In this document: one piece after another, positions 35,901 through 44,993 of the stretch
How the letters are laid out: every line of letters starts with the position of its first letter
Position numbering within the stretch: the first letter of the stretch is position 1
NCBI GenBank assembly: GCA_018257865.1
Contig: JAEUBA010000011.1
Coordinates: 186,001 to 250,000 of the forward strand
Length of the DNA: 64,000 nt
Source of the DNA: Stereocaulon alpinum
Lineage: Eukaryota; Ascomycota; Lecanoromycetes; Lecanorales; Stereocaulaceae
Direction of reading: 5' to 3'
The notes under the pieces: generated by a model
What the model was told of the DNA's origin: nothing
The model's input: the letters and a program-made list of their open reading frames with translations, nothing else
Databases searched by the model: none
Translations under genes and position numbers: made by a program

Positions 35901-37366
35901 ATTCGTGGCTTCCTGAAAGCGCTCCAGGGTTTGCAGCCGGACTTCTATTCTGCATTGACAGGGATCTGCTACAATCGATCTCGATAGATTCAAAACCCCA
36001 GCCAAAAATGGTCCCTCGTCGCCTGACAATCGGTGGCAGTCCCATCAAAGTGATACATTCCGCGCATCTCAAAAAGCTTATCGTTTTATACACCAAGGCT
36101 ACCATGAATAGACCTCGATTGATCAACGGACAACGCAGTACACCAGGCAAGCGTGCGCTATTGCCGAGAATCGCTTTTCAAGAACCGGAGCATGTGCCCG
36201 CTCCCCAGCCTGACCCTGACGCAATGGAAGTCGACGAGGAACACAAGCTGGACCCGAATGACGTCTTAATGGACTCGGAACGCAAGCCGGGCGAGAGATT
36301 CCTAGGCATCACTGAATGGTTTCCACGCATTGGTGGGAATGAGTACCATATGCTGGTCATGAATACGATGCCTACCCGGGCCAATAAGCCCATTGGTAGG
36401 CTCCTGTTCTTCGCAATCTGTCCTGGAGCCGGTAATTCTCCAAAACTCACTCTGAAAAAGAAGATCGAATTCGAGTCCCCGGTTTACTCAGTGGTTGCTT
36501 ACCCTGATGGCAAGTCGATCGTCTATTGCAGCGGCAGCGAACTTTGCATATCCAGGCTCGACCTTGGCCCATCAGGCATCAAGTGGCAGCCCCCGCTCAA
36601 AGCAGCAATGCGGTCACCGGCCCGGCATCTCAGCATAGTCGAGCCACTGATCTATGTCTCCAGCACGCGCGAGTCCCTGGCAGTCTTCCGATACGAAACC
36701 GAAAGAATCGTCTACCAGTACGGAGATCAATCCGCACGAGACGGCATACATCACGTTCACATACCCGAACATTCGCTCGTTCTGGCGTCAGACGCGACGA
36801 ACACTGTGGTTGGGTTATGGCAACCACCTGAACGGAGAGTTGACAATGCTATGAGCACGGTATTCGAAGCCGTGCTGCCAGAGTCTATCACCAAATTACG
36901 GCGCATATCTCGACCCCTCTGGCACGGCAAGACCGCAACAGCCGGAGAGAACGAAAGTGTTATAGGAAGCAGTGCCAACGGAACCGTTACCCAATTCGAC
37001 ATCCTAGAGAAGGGTTGGAGGCTCCTCCGCTTTATGCAAAACATGGCGGAGCGCAACCCGCTGGTATGCCCGTTCGCTGGTCGCCAGCCATACAAACGGC
37101 ATATCGAGCCCCCAGCAGTGAGGCCTCACTTCAGGCACATCGATGGTGACATACTGCATCGGCTGCTTCAAAGAGGTGCCGAAGACTGTTTGCGGGATAT
37201 GCTGAACGTGGAGCCGGATTCGGAAAGTCACACAGACTTTGATACTGTGAAGGATAGATGGGAAAGATTCAAAGAACTGGCTAGCGAGGTCGTGGATGTA
37301 AAGGGTGAGAATTGGCTAGCGGATGTGGTGCAATGGGTCAGGTATCGGTTGAGGAGCGCTTTGTAA
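32999..37366 (+). CDS. MMS1_N-domain beta-propeller protein of the DDB1/CPSF-A superfamily
   Basis: Three exons: 32999-33645, 33692-33809 and 33872-37366; 1,419 aa. The N-terminal region (LVRSPVIKWILPARV, DVLFITADSVTIKE, IAVLALESNKLVFL) and the block ILKMEFLHPSRNDEGQIILLL match the MMS1_N family, the first propeller of DDB1/RSE1/CPSF160-like proteins. Such proteins act as adaptors in DNA repair ubiquitin ligases, splicing or mRNA 3' processing. This one is neither clear RSE1 nor DDB1, so the precise role is inferred only as a scaffold. The acceptor of intron 2 is an AAG at 33871 with a GCTAAC branch upstream; the more obvious CAG at 33849 would run into a stop. No internal stops in 1,165 codons of exon 3. 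Confidence 0.75.
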
Positions 37367-37573
37367 AGAGGACAGAGGGTACGGATGAATGGCCATGAAT
37401 TTTCTTTCCATTCGCTAGCATTTACAGATACCTTGGGTGGACTTCTCTTTGACAATGGCTATGACGAGATTTGCATATCTGTACTACATACCTAGTACAT
37501 ACTAGCATGAGCACATATTTCTCTCCTCGCAAACCTGCCTCCACTCGAACCCCCTTGCACGTACGACTAACAT

Positions 37574-38352
37574 CTACTTCAGCTTCTTCTTTGGCCTGAG
37601 CTGGTTGGTGTGGCCGCACTTCTTCTTGCGGCAATTGGTGGCGCGGGGTGGGAGTCGTGCCTATTCGTTTTGCAATCAGCGTTCGGTGTTCCCGACGTGC
37701 CGTTGTGGTCCTTGTGGAAGAAAAGAAGTGGATGATGCTGGAGAACACCTACGTAGCACTTCCGGCAGATCATCTTGTCGCAGTTGTACTTGCTAGCCAG
37801 GGCTTTCAAACTAGGTTCGATGATACCGCCACGGAGACGCAGGACGAGATGGAGAGTTGATTCCTATGACGCCGCAGTATTAGCACCATCTTCAGATCAC
37901 CCTTCCTTCCCTTCACTCCCTATCCCGTTCTTGAGCCATCCGTTTCCTTCTCATCCCCGGCCAGAATCGCTCCCACCCAAACCTCCACCAAAATCTCACA
38001 TACCTTCTGAATATTATAATCACTCAACGTCCTCCCATCCTCCAACTGCTTCCCCGCGAAAATCAACCGCTGCTGGTCCGGTGGTATCCCTTCCTTATCC
38101 TGGATCTTGGCCTTGACATTGTCGATTGTGTCGGAGGATTCGACTTCGAGGGTTATTGTTTTGCCCGTCAGGGTCTTGACGAAGCTGTGGGGGAAGGGTG
38201 GTTAGGTAGGGCTTTCTATATGTGCTAGTGGCTCGGGATGGATGGGGAGAGGTTTGAGAGTGGGAGGGCTTACATCTGCACTGTTGGGAGAGAGGCAGGA
38301 TTAGTATGTGAGCTGAAGCGCAAGGAGAGGAGGCAGAGGTGAGGGTCTTACT
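37574..38352 (-). CDS. Ubiquitin-ribosomal protein eL40 fusion
   Basis: Five coding segments: 38352 (one base), 38274-38280 (7 nt), 38004-38184, 37753-37863 and 37574-37660; exactly 128 aa, the family length (76 ubiquitin + 52 eL40). The precursor is cleaved after the second Gly of LRLRGG to release ubiquitin and the 60S protein eL40. Ubiquitin landmarks are IFVKTLTGK, IQDKEGIPPDQQRLIFAGK and STLHLVLRLRGG. eL40 has the four-Cys motif (CDKMICRKCY ... CRKKKCGH) and ends KKKLK. The start codon is split: A at 38352 lies at the end of exon 1 and TG begins a 7-nt exon. The intron between them (38281-38351) has a consensus ACTAAT branch point, which supports the model. Confidence 0.95.
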
Positions 38353-38537
38353 GGTTGCGGTCTTCTAGGTAGTCGTGCTCGAGTAAGATGTTGGTGGTGA
38401 TGACGATAAGGGCACTGTGTGCGGGCAAGAATTCCTCGCTTGGGCGTGATTAGCCGATGTTTATCCGGGCATATAATTCTTGCCCCACCGAATTCGGCGT
38501 GCCGCTCTTGTCAGTCAATCAACTAGCAAGGTACAAC
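38353..38537. promoter_or_regulatory. Short divergent region between ubiquitin-eL40 and LYS9
   Basis: Only 185 bp separate the A of the ubiquitin-eL40 start codon from the LYS9 ATG, and part of this must be the transcribed 5' leader of the ubiquitin gene. The two genes therefore share a compact bidirectional promoter. No specific factor site can be named with confidence. Confidence 0.6.
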
Positions 38538-40229
38538 ATGCAGAAGCTTTTCAGCAGTTTGTCGGTCTCGCCTAAGTGAGTGCCTAGCATTGGGGAGGGG
38601 ATTGCGGGCTAATTGATTATAGGAAAGCCCTCCTGCTTGGAGCAGGTTTTGTTGTTAAGCCTACTCTGACCTTGCTGAGTGATAAGGGCGTTGAGGTTAC
38701 TGTTGGTATGTTGCCTTGTGAAGGGTGAAAGAGAGTAGGATTTGACTATAGCTTTCGTGCACCTGAAATTCCCCTACACGTTTGAGAGCTATGTTTCCTG
38801 CTCTGTGCCCCTCCAAATTCGCCAGATCTGAGCTTGTACGGAGATTCGTCCCATTTTACTAGTTCACCAGCGGAGTTGGATTAGGGCGGGTGTCAGGAAA
38901 TCGAGTTGACATGACATAGCATGCAGAACACTCGAGAACGCCCAAACGCTTTGTAAAGACGTGAGAGGCGCGAAACCCATTTCGCTAGACGTCAATGATG
39001 AGCAGGCTTTGGATGAGGCGGTTGGGAAGGTTGATGGTATGATCAACAGTCTCTACTTCTTAAAATCTATCGCTGATTACAGCACAGTTGTCATAAGTCT
39101 CATTCCCTACACCTACCACGCCCTTGTCATCAAATCCGCCATTCGTAAGAAGGTCAATGTCGTCACAACAAGCTACATCAGCGACTCAATGCAAGAGCTG
39201 GAGAAAGACATCAACGAGGCAGGCATAACAGTAATGAATGAAATCGGTCTAGACCCCGGTATCGACCACCTCTACGCCATAAAGACCATCGACGAAGTCC
39301 ACAAGGCTGGCGGAAAGATCAAGTCATTCCTCAGCTACTGCGGGGGCCTCCCTAGCCCCGAAGCGAGCGATAACCCACTGGGGTACAAGTTCTCCTGGAG
39401 TGCTCGAGGTATGCTGTTAGCTTTAGGCAATACAGCCCGGTTCCTCGAAGATGGCAAGACTCGCGAAATCGGCGGAAAGAATCTCATGGCATCCGCCAAA
39501 CCCTACTCAACGGGCTACACAGGCTTCGCCTTCGTCGCCTACCCAAACCGAGACTCCACTCCATTCGCACAGAAGTACTCCATCCCCGAAGCCACCACCA
39601 TTATTCGAGGTACCCTTCGCTACCAAGGTTTCCCCGAATTCGTCCGGGTGCTAGTAGATATGGGATTCCTCTCCCAGGATACCCAGGACTTCCTCAAACC
39701 CTCCGATAAGCCTATATCCTGGAAAGACGCCACCGCCAAGATCCTCAACTCCTCATCATCATCCGAACAAGACCTCACCTGGGCCATCTCCTCCAAGACC
39801 ACCTTCCAAGATACCGCAGAGAAAAACCGCATACTCGAAGGTCTCCGCTGGATCGGCCTTTTTTCAGAAGACCCAATAACACCCCGCTCTACACCTCTCG
39901 ATACCCTCTGCGCAACGTTGGAAAAGAAGATGGTGTATGGGGAGAAAGAGCGGGACCTCGTCTTCCTACAGCACAAATTCGAAATCGAGCATGCAGATGG
40001 GAAGAACGAGACAAGAACAAGCACGCTGTGCGAATATGGCGTCCCAGAGGGATACAGTGCGATGGCGAAAACGGTGGGTGTACCGTGCGGAGTGGCTGTT
40101 ATGCAAGTCCTTGAAGGAAAGCTGCCGAAAGGGCTATTAGCCCCATACACGCCCGAGATCTGCGATCCGATTAGGGATGAGTTGAGAGAGAAGTGGGGGA
40201 TATCGATGGTGGAGAAGACCATCGCGTGA
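38538..40229 (+). CDS. LYS9: Saccharopine dehydrogenase (NADP+, L-glutamate-forming)
   Basis: Four exons: 38538-38575, 38623-38705, 38920-39036 and 39088-40229; 459 aa, the usual length. The enzyme makes saccharopine from alpha-aminoadipate semialdehyde and glutamate, the penultimate step of fungal lysine synthesis. The N-terminal Rossmann motif is LLLGAGFVVKPTL, followed by VVISLIPYTYHALVIKSAI, NVVTTSYISDSM, NEIGLDPGIDHLYA and SYCGGLPSPEASDNPLGYKFSWS, all typical. The third intron (51 nt) is a multiple of three without stops, so the reading frame stays open through it; removing it yields KVDVVISL, which matches the family. Intron 2 is long (214 nt). Confidence 0.93.
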
Positions 40230-40882
40230 GCGAAGCACCATGTTTGGGACTGTCAGCTACAGAAATGATGGGAATGATAGACGTAGCTCCCTAGGTTTTC
40301 GGTACCTTAGAGGTCAATGACCCCGAGTACGCCAATTCATTATAGATCAAACCATCGAAAATGGCTCTACATCCTAGCCTTGCGCCCATGAGAGCGTACT
40401 ACCCCAACTCCCGTCTTCCTCACACTCGATGACAGTAGTGTCTAACAATGAACCTGCTGAAACCTGAGTATTTTGGCCCTGAATCCTTCAAAGCATACCA
40501 TGCCAACTCTCCAATAATATTGCAGGCTCGCCTGAACTAACCAGTCACCGAGCCGCCGTTGGCGGCTTCATCTACACTTTCCAATGCGTTGGATGACTCG
40601 AGGTTGAGAGAAGACAAGCCGATGAGTGGAAGCGTTGGCTCATATGTGAGCAATCACATGCAATGTAAGCGCGAGATCTGAACTGGTAGACGGGCAAAAC
40701 TGCACGTGGTGGGACATCTTCCCTCCTGCCTTAGTCAATGATTTGCTTGCTTTACTAAGAATAGTTCCCATATATAGCGCATGTATTCATCTACACAAAG
40801 AGCCGAGTCCATGATATGCCTAAAAATCGAAAATGCCATGTAGCACTGCTCAAAGGAAAATACATACAGCTCCTTGAAAACA
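40230..40882. other. Convergent intergenic region LYS9 / PPR gene
   Basis: 653 bp between two facing stop codons; contains both 3' UTRs. No other feature. Confidence 0.5.
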
Positions 40883-43800
40883 TCAAAGATACCTCTCCGG
40901 TCTCAAAATCTCATTCTGCGCTCGATCCTCCAACTTCGGCATATTCAACAACGCATCCACAGTCTTCGGCGCCATCTCCCCCAACTGTGTAACCGTCAAA
41001 TCACCCCTCCTTCTCCTCCTCTTAGCAACAACATAGCACCTAGCGAGATGCACCAACGTAAGGTATGCCGGCATTCGCATCTGCGGTATGAGGAGCGTGT
41101 TCCGCGTTATGGGTATGAATTTGTTGGCTTTCATGTATTGAGGATCGCGGAAGTGGGCCCATCCAGGCCAGGAAGGCATTAGTTCGGCTTCGCAGTAGCG
41201 GAAGGCGAGGGCTTGGTGGGAGAGGTTGGGGGAGGTGGCGAGGGTGCGAATGTAGAGGTTCCAGGTTGGAGAGTTGAGGGCGAAGCCGGCTTCGTGGAGG
41301 TGGTTGACAGTGGAGATGATGGAGTCGATTTGATCCTGGGCGGAGAGCGCCTTGATGTAATGGGCGAGTGGAAGGTTGATGATGAATCGGCGGGAGTGGA
41401 GGACCCAGTTTGGTTGGGATGTGTCAGTAACAGACGATTTGCGGGCGAGTTTCTCGGACTTGTCGAGCGCGAGAGCCCAGCATCTCTCGATATCCTCGTA
41501 ATTCTTGGCACGGAGATGGGTCACCATCAAAGCGGTAAGGAGACGCATGGGTGGGCTGGCTTCGATGTCTTGGGTTGTGTATTTGGAACCAACCTCGAGG
41601 TAGCGATCGTAGAGGGCGGAAACTTTGTCGAAGACGCCGTCTTGGCCATAGAGGAAGATGAGGTATTCAAAGTAGGTTGAGGAGAAGGCCTCGTTGATGG
41701 GATCGAGACCGCTGAATTTGCGAGGCTCCGAAGCTGCAAGCTCGCTTGGATCAATGTTCGCAATGGCTTGGTCAAGAATCTGCTCAGCGCGTACGAGCGT
41801 TGTTGGGTTGCCAGGCTCCTCTCCTGGTTGTTCACTAAACACCGCTCCTGGTCGGTCGCCAGAGTCCACTCCTGGGGTCTTGTATGCTTTATCGACGGAG
41901 GCAGCGGCTCGGAGAAGCACGTTCTGGATGCCAATATTTGGAGCAAGTTCTTCGGCTAGCAGAGACTTGTAGAGCTCGAAAATCTTTCCGTACTCCTGTG
42001 TTGCAAGATAACCGTTCATAACGATTGCATAGTGTATTGCTGTCCGCTTGACTTTGGCTCGCGGCATGACTTTAACCATGATTTTCCTTGCCGCATCTGG
42101 CTCTTTTACAATACTCAGTGCTGTCATCAGAGCTGCAAAGGTCATGTTGTTCGCTTCGACACCCTCATCTTTCATTTTCCTATGCAAGACATTCACTTTG
42201 TCCACATCTCTGCGGAGAGCGTAGGCGTTAAGAAGGATATTCCACATGAAAGTCCGCGAGCCTTCCAACTTCATTTGTCCGGCCCGAAGTATAAGCTGCT
42301 CCGCTTCGTCCAATCTTTCGTCATTAATGTTGGCCAGAACAATGGTGTCAATCATCAAAGCGTTAGGTTCAACACCCTCCGCTTGCGACATCTGCAACAG
42401 ATCGTTCACTGCATCCCGATCTCCTTTCCTTGCATACATGGACATCATACTAAAGAACACATAACGGTCTGGTCGCAGTCCTGCCACACGCATCTTCTCG
42501 AACCATGCCCAGGCGCCATCAACGTCGCCCACACGTGCAAATGTCGAGATGACAGAATTCCAAGCTCTAGGGCCAGGCTTGAAGCCGAAGTCCGCTTGCA
42601 ATTCGTCCCACGTACGAACGATCCCCTCAGTATCTGCTCGTCGATTGTGGACATGTAGGAGAGCGTGGTAGAGTTTTAAAGTCTCCTTAGGCGGTCCATG
42701 CTCGCTACAAAAGTCGTCAAATAGCTTTCGAAGTGCTTCAAGCTGTCCCCGCTCGGCCAGCATCCACGCAACAACGATTGCAATCTCAGCCGGAAGACTT
42801 CCATGGTTCTTTCGCCAATCGTCAATGATCATGAACATATTCGATGTACTGCTATTGGCAATCAATCTCTCCGTGATGCTGTTCAAGAGTCGGCGAGTTG
42901 GCTTAAAGCCACTCTGTCTTCGAAGCACTCGATATAGATGCAAGGCTTGATGTCCATGCTCACGGCTGTCGACTGAGAGGAGCTGATTCAAGGCCCACAC
43001 AGGCAAATCCGAATCGGGCCTATCGAGAACTCTGGCTTTTGTCAACATGTCCCGTTGGCGGTCGACGTCGAAAGCGGTGTTGTGAACCTTGAGAGCACGA
43101 CGAACGAGCTCCAAAGCAAAATCGCGTGCAGTGGTTGCTGCAACATACGCTACGGTCTCTGGCATTGAGATCGCAAAATCTGCTGCCGACGCCGCACGAC
43201 CCATCAACTCTGTCAAAGGAAGAGCATCAACCCTTGCCCATATTTCAGGTTTGCTGAAGTATGTATATTGATCAACCCAGAATGTATTCCATACCTCTAT
43301 CGCCTCTTGCCACATATTGTGCTGTACCGTATACCCTAGGATCGCCGATGTTCCTATTGAGCCTGCAATCCTCGAGAATGCCTCACGATGGATCGCGATT
43401 GCTGTCCCCAAATCCTTCAAGGAAAGCGCAGCTGAGACAACATGACTGTAATGAATGGCACGTCGTTGTTCCACAGGTATGCTCTCGAATAAAGCCACCA
43501 AGCGTTCCATGTCAACAACCCGTTTAGACTGCCCCAAAAATCGTAGCATTTTGACAATGTCATGTTGGGATAGGGACTCCGAGGTCTCTAAGAGATCCTG
43601 GTAGTTCTGCCAGAGTTGATCATTGAATCCTTGTGCAGCGTCCTTCTTTAGAATCTGGTTTATGTTCTCCCTCAATTCATCTGCTGTCTTCGCAGGCGCC
43701 ACCGAGGCTGCCTTTGCCTCTGCCTCTGCCTCGACCGCACTCACCCCCGTGATGACGTCTTCGGCGATCGATGTGTAGTGCCTGCAAGAGTGTTTGACAT

Positions 43801-44131
43801 TCTGAGATGCATGTTGATGTGCAATGGTCGAGCGCTTCAGTCGCCGAATGAGAGCCAAAGTTTGGACCGGGTACAAGAAGTCCAAGAAGATCTCTCGTAG
43901 CGCCGCCGACACCTTTCCCCCTGGAACATGCACACCCCTTCGTGGTCTGACCTCATCTTTGGCATCGGATGCTTGCAAGAAGAAGATCCACCAAGCAGGT
44001 AGATTGATGTTACCGGCTCCATGGGACCAAAAGGCTGAATGTAGGCAGCGTCGACTGCGAAATGAATTCTTGGCTTGTCGGCGGATGATTTGTCGTCCAG
44101 TCTCGAAGCATATTGCTGCTCGCTCTATCAT
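40883..44131 (-). CDS. Mitochondrial PPR protein (CYA5/PET309-like)
   Basis: Intronless, 1,082 aa. The N-terminus is basic with a conserved block (SRRCLHSAFWSHGAGNINLP) that I associate with Neurospora CYA5, the PET309 counterpart needed for COX1 mRNA stability and translation in mitochondria. Pentatricopeptide repeats are clear between about residues 500 and 750, for example AWNSVISTFARVGDVDGAW, VFFSMMSMYARKGDRDAV and FMWNILLNAYALRRDVDKV; helical repeats extend on both sides. The orthology to CYA5 is from memory of the N-terminal block and is less certain than the PPR assignment. A helix-loop Ala/Glu run lies near residue 135 (EAEAEAKAASVAPAK). Confidence 0.85.
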   Translation of the reverse strand: MIERAAICFETGRQIIRRQAKNSFRSRRCLHSAFWSHGAGNINLPAWWIFFLQASDAKDEVRPRRGVHVPGGKVSAALREIFLDFLYPVQTLALIRRLKRSTIAHQHASQNVKHSCRHYTSIAEDVITGVSAVEAEAEAKAASVAPAKTADELRENINQILKKDAAQGFNDQLWQNYQDLLETSESLSQHDIVKMLRFLGQSKRVVDMERLVALFESIPVEQRRAIHYSHVVSAALSLKDLGTAIAIHREAFSRIAGSIGTSAILGYTVQHNMWQEAIEVWNTFWVDQYTYFSKPEIWARVDALPLTELMGRAASAADFAISMPETVAYVAATTARDFALELVRRALKVHNTAFDVDRQRDMLTKARVLDRPDSDLPVWALNQLLSVDSREHGHQALHLYRVLRRQSGFKPTRRLLNSITERLIANSSTSNMFMIIDDWRKNHGSLPAEIAIVVAWMLAERGQLEALRKLFDDFCSEHGPPKETLKLYHALLHVHNRRADTEGIVRTWDELQADFGFKPGPRAWNSVISTFARVGDVDGAWAWFEKMRVAGLRPDRYVFFSMMSMYARKGDRDAVNDLLQMSQAEGVEPNALMIDTIVLANINDERLDEAEQLILRAGQMKLEGSRTFMWNILLNAYALRRDVDKVNVLHRKMKDEGVEANNMTFAALMTALSIVKEPDAARKIMVKVMPRAKVKRTAIHYAIVMNGYLATQEYGKIFELYKSLLAEELAPNIGIQNVLLRAAASVDKAYKTPGVDSGDRPGAVFSEQPGEEPGNPTTLVRAEQILDQAIANIDPSELAASEPRKFSGLDPINEAFSSTYFEYLIFLYGQDGVFDKVSALYDRYLEVGSKYTTQDIEASPPMRLLTALMVTHLRAKNYEDIERCWALALDKSEKLARKSSVTDTSQPNWVLHSRRFIINLPLAHYIKALSAQDQIDSIISTVNHLHEAGFALNSPTWNLYIRTLATSPNLSHQALAFRYCEAELMPSWPGWAHFRDPQYMKANKFIPITRNTLLIPQMRMPAYLTLVHLARCYVVAKRRRRRGDLTVTQLGEMAPKTVDALLNMPKLEDRAQNEILRPERYL

Positions 44132-44834
44132 ACCCTGGACAGCCTCCCTCTAAGTACAATGGCCCCGTCGAGCTGTATATTATCATGAGTATGCTTTCGG
44201 TTTGGCAGGTGGCGCAGGAAATAATTTCAAAACATGCGGGCGCAGAATCAGGATCGTAGGATACGTAAATGATGAATGTTTCGTCAGGCGGGTGCCGGAT
44301 GATTGCGAGTATTTGCTACTGTGTTGCAGAGAGGCAAACGGAGATCTAAGGTCAAGAAAAGTGTCTCGATATCATCATTGTCGCCAAGCCCGCCCGCCGG
44401 AGCCGCGTAGAAGGGTCCATTGCTCACCTGGCCAGACCAGCCACTCATAGGGCTGAAGCCCGGGAGCCCCAATTGGAGCCCTGAAGCTGACCTTTCAAGC
44501 GCTAGGGCGGCAAGTTCAGGGGACTGATCTTTGTCGCCTAAGCGGCCAGCTCTAGGGCACTCTCCAAAGATCCCCGAGCTTCATCCCCACGAGTGGCTGG
44601 TTGAGTATATCGGCCAGGTGAGCAGTAGACCTTTCTAGGCTGTGTGCGGGTAGATTGATTCTCCTGGTAAAGCGTGCGGTATCCAATATGCTCTAACCTT
44701 GTCGTCTTTACTTCCTGCTGCCTTTGGCAGAACGTCAATCAACAGCTGCAGGTACATGTTCGTCGCTGATGCTTCAACTTACCACTTTGAACAATCTAGT
44801 ATATTATTTAATAAGACATTCTTTACATGTTCAA
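44132..44834. other. Intergenic region between PPR gene and tRNA-Ile
   Basis: About 700 bp upstream of both the minus-strand PPR gene and the plus-strand tRNA. No recognisable gene or repeat. Confidence 0.45.
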
Positions 44835-44975
44835 GGTCGCTTAGCTCAGTTGGTTAGAGCGTGGTGCTAATAGATTTCATATCTGCCGACGCCAGTATGT
44901 TCCATCAGTCCTGAGCAACTAGTACCGATGACTGACAATCAACAGAGGTCGCGAGTTCGACCCTCGTAGTGACCA
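44835..44975 (+). tRNA. tRNA-Ile(AAU) with two insertions
   Basis: Cloverleaf parts are all intact: acceptor 44835-44841 with 44968-44974 (7 pairs, one G-U), D stem GCTC/GAGC, anticodon stem TGGTG (44862-44866) with CGCCA (44890-44894), anticodon AAT at 44869-44871, variable loop AGGTC (44946-44950), T arm GCGAG/CTCGT with TTCGACC loop, discriminator A. The A box (TAGCTCAGTTGG) and B box (AGTTCGACCC) match the Pol III consensus. Insertion 1, 44873-44888 (16 nt), is a canonical nuclear intron after position 37; its ATT can pair with the anticodon. Insertion 2, 44895-44945 (51 nt), sits between positions 43 and 44 and looks like a spliceosomal intron: GTATGT donor, CTGAC branch, ACAG end. Without both, the tRNA is a standard tRNA-Ile. 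Confidence 0.88.
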
Positions 44976-44985
44976 CTATGACACC

Positions 44986-44993
44986 TTTTTTTT
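44986..44993 (+). terminator. Pol III oligo-T terminator of tRNA-Ile
   Basis: Eight consecutive T on the sense strand, 10 nt after the tRNA discriminator base; the standard RNA polymerase III stop. Confidence 0.9.

Noticed and set aside
39037..39082. 46-nt LYS9 intron ending at the first CAG
   Set aside because: It shifts the frame into a stop; the AG at 39086-39087 gives the conserved sequence.
44867..44950. A single long tRNA intron from 44873 to just before CAACA at 44941-44945
   Set aside because: The resulting anticodon stem TGGTG/CAACA (with bases taken up to the variable loop) has a G-A mismatch and an irregular variable loop, while CGCCA at 44890-44894 pairs fully and leaves the standard AGGTC.
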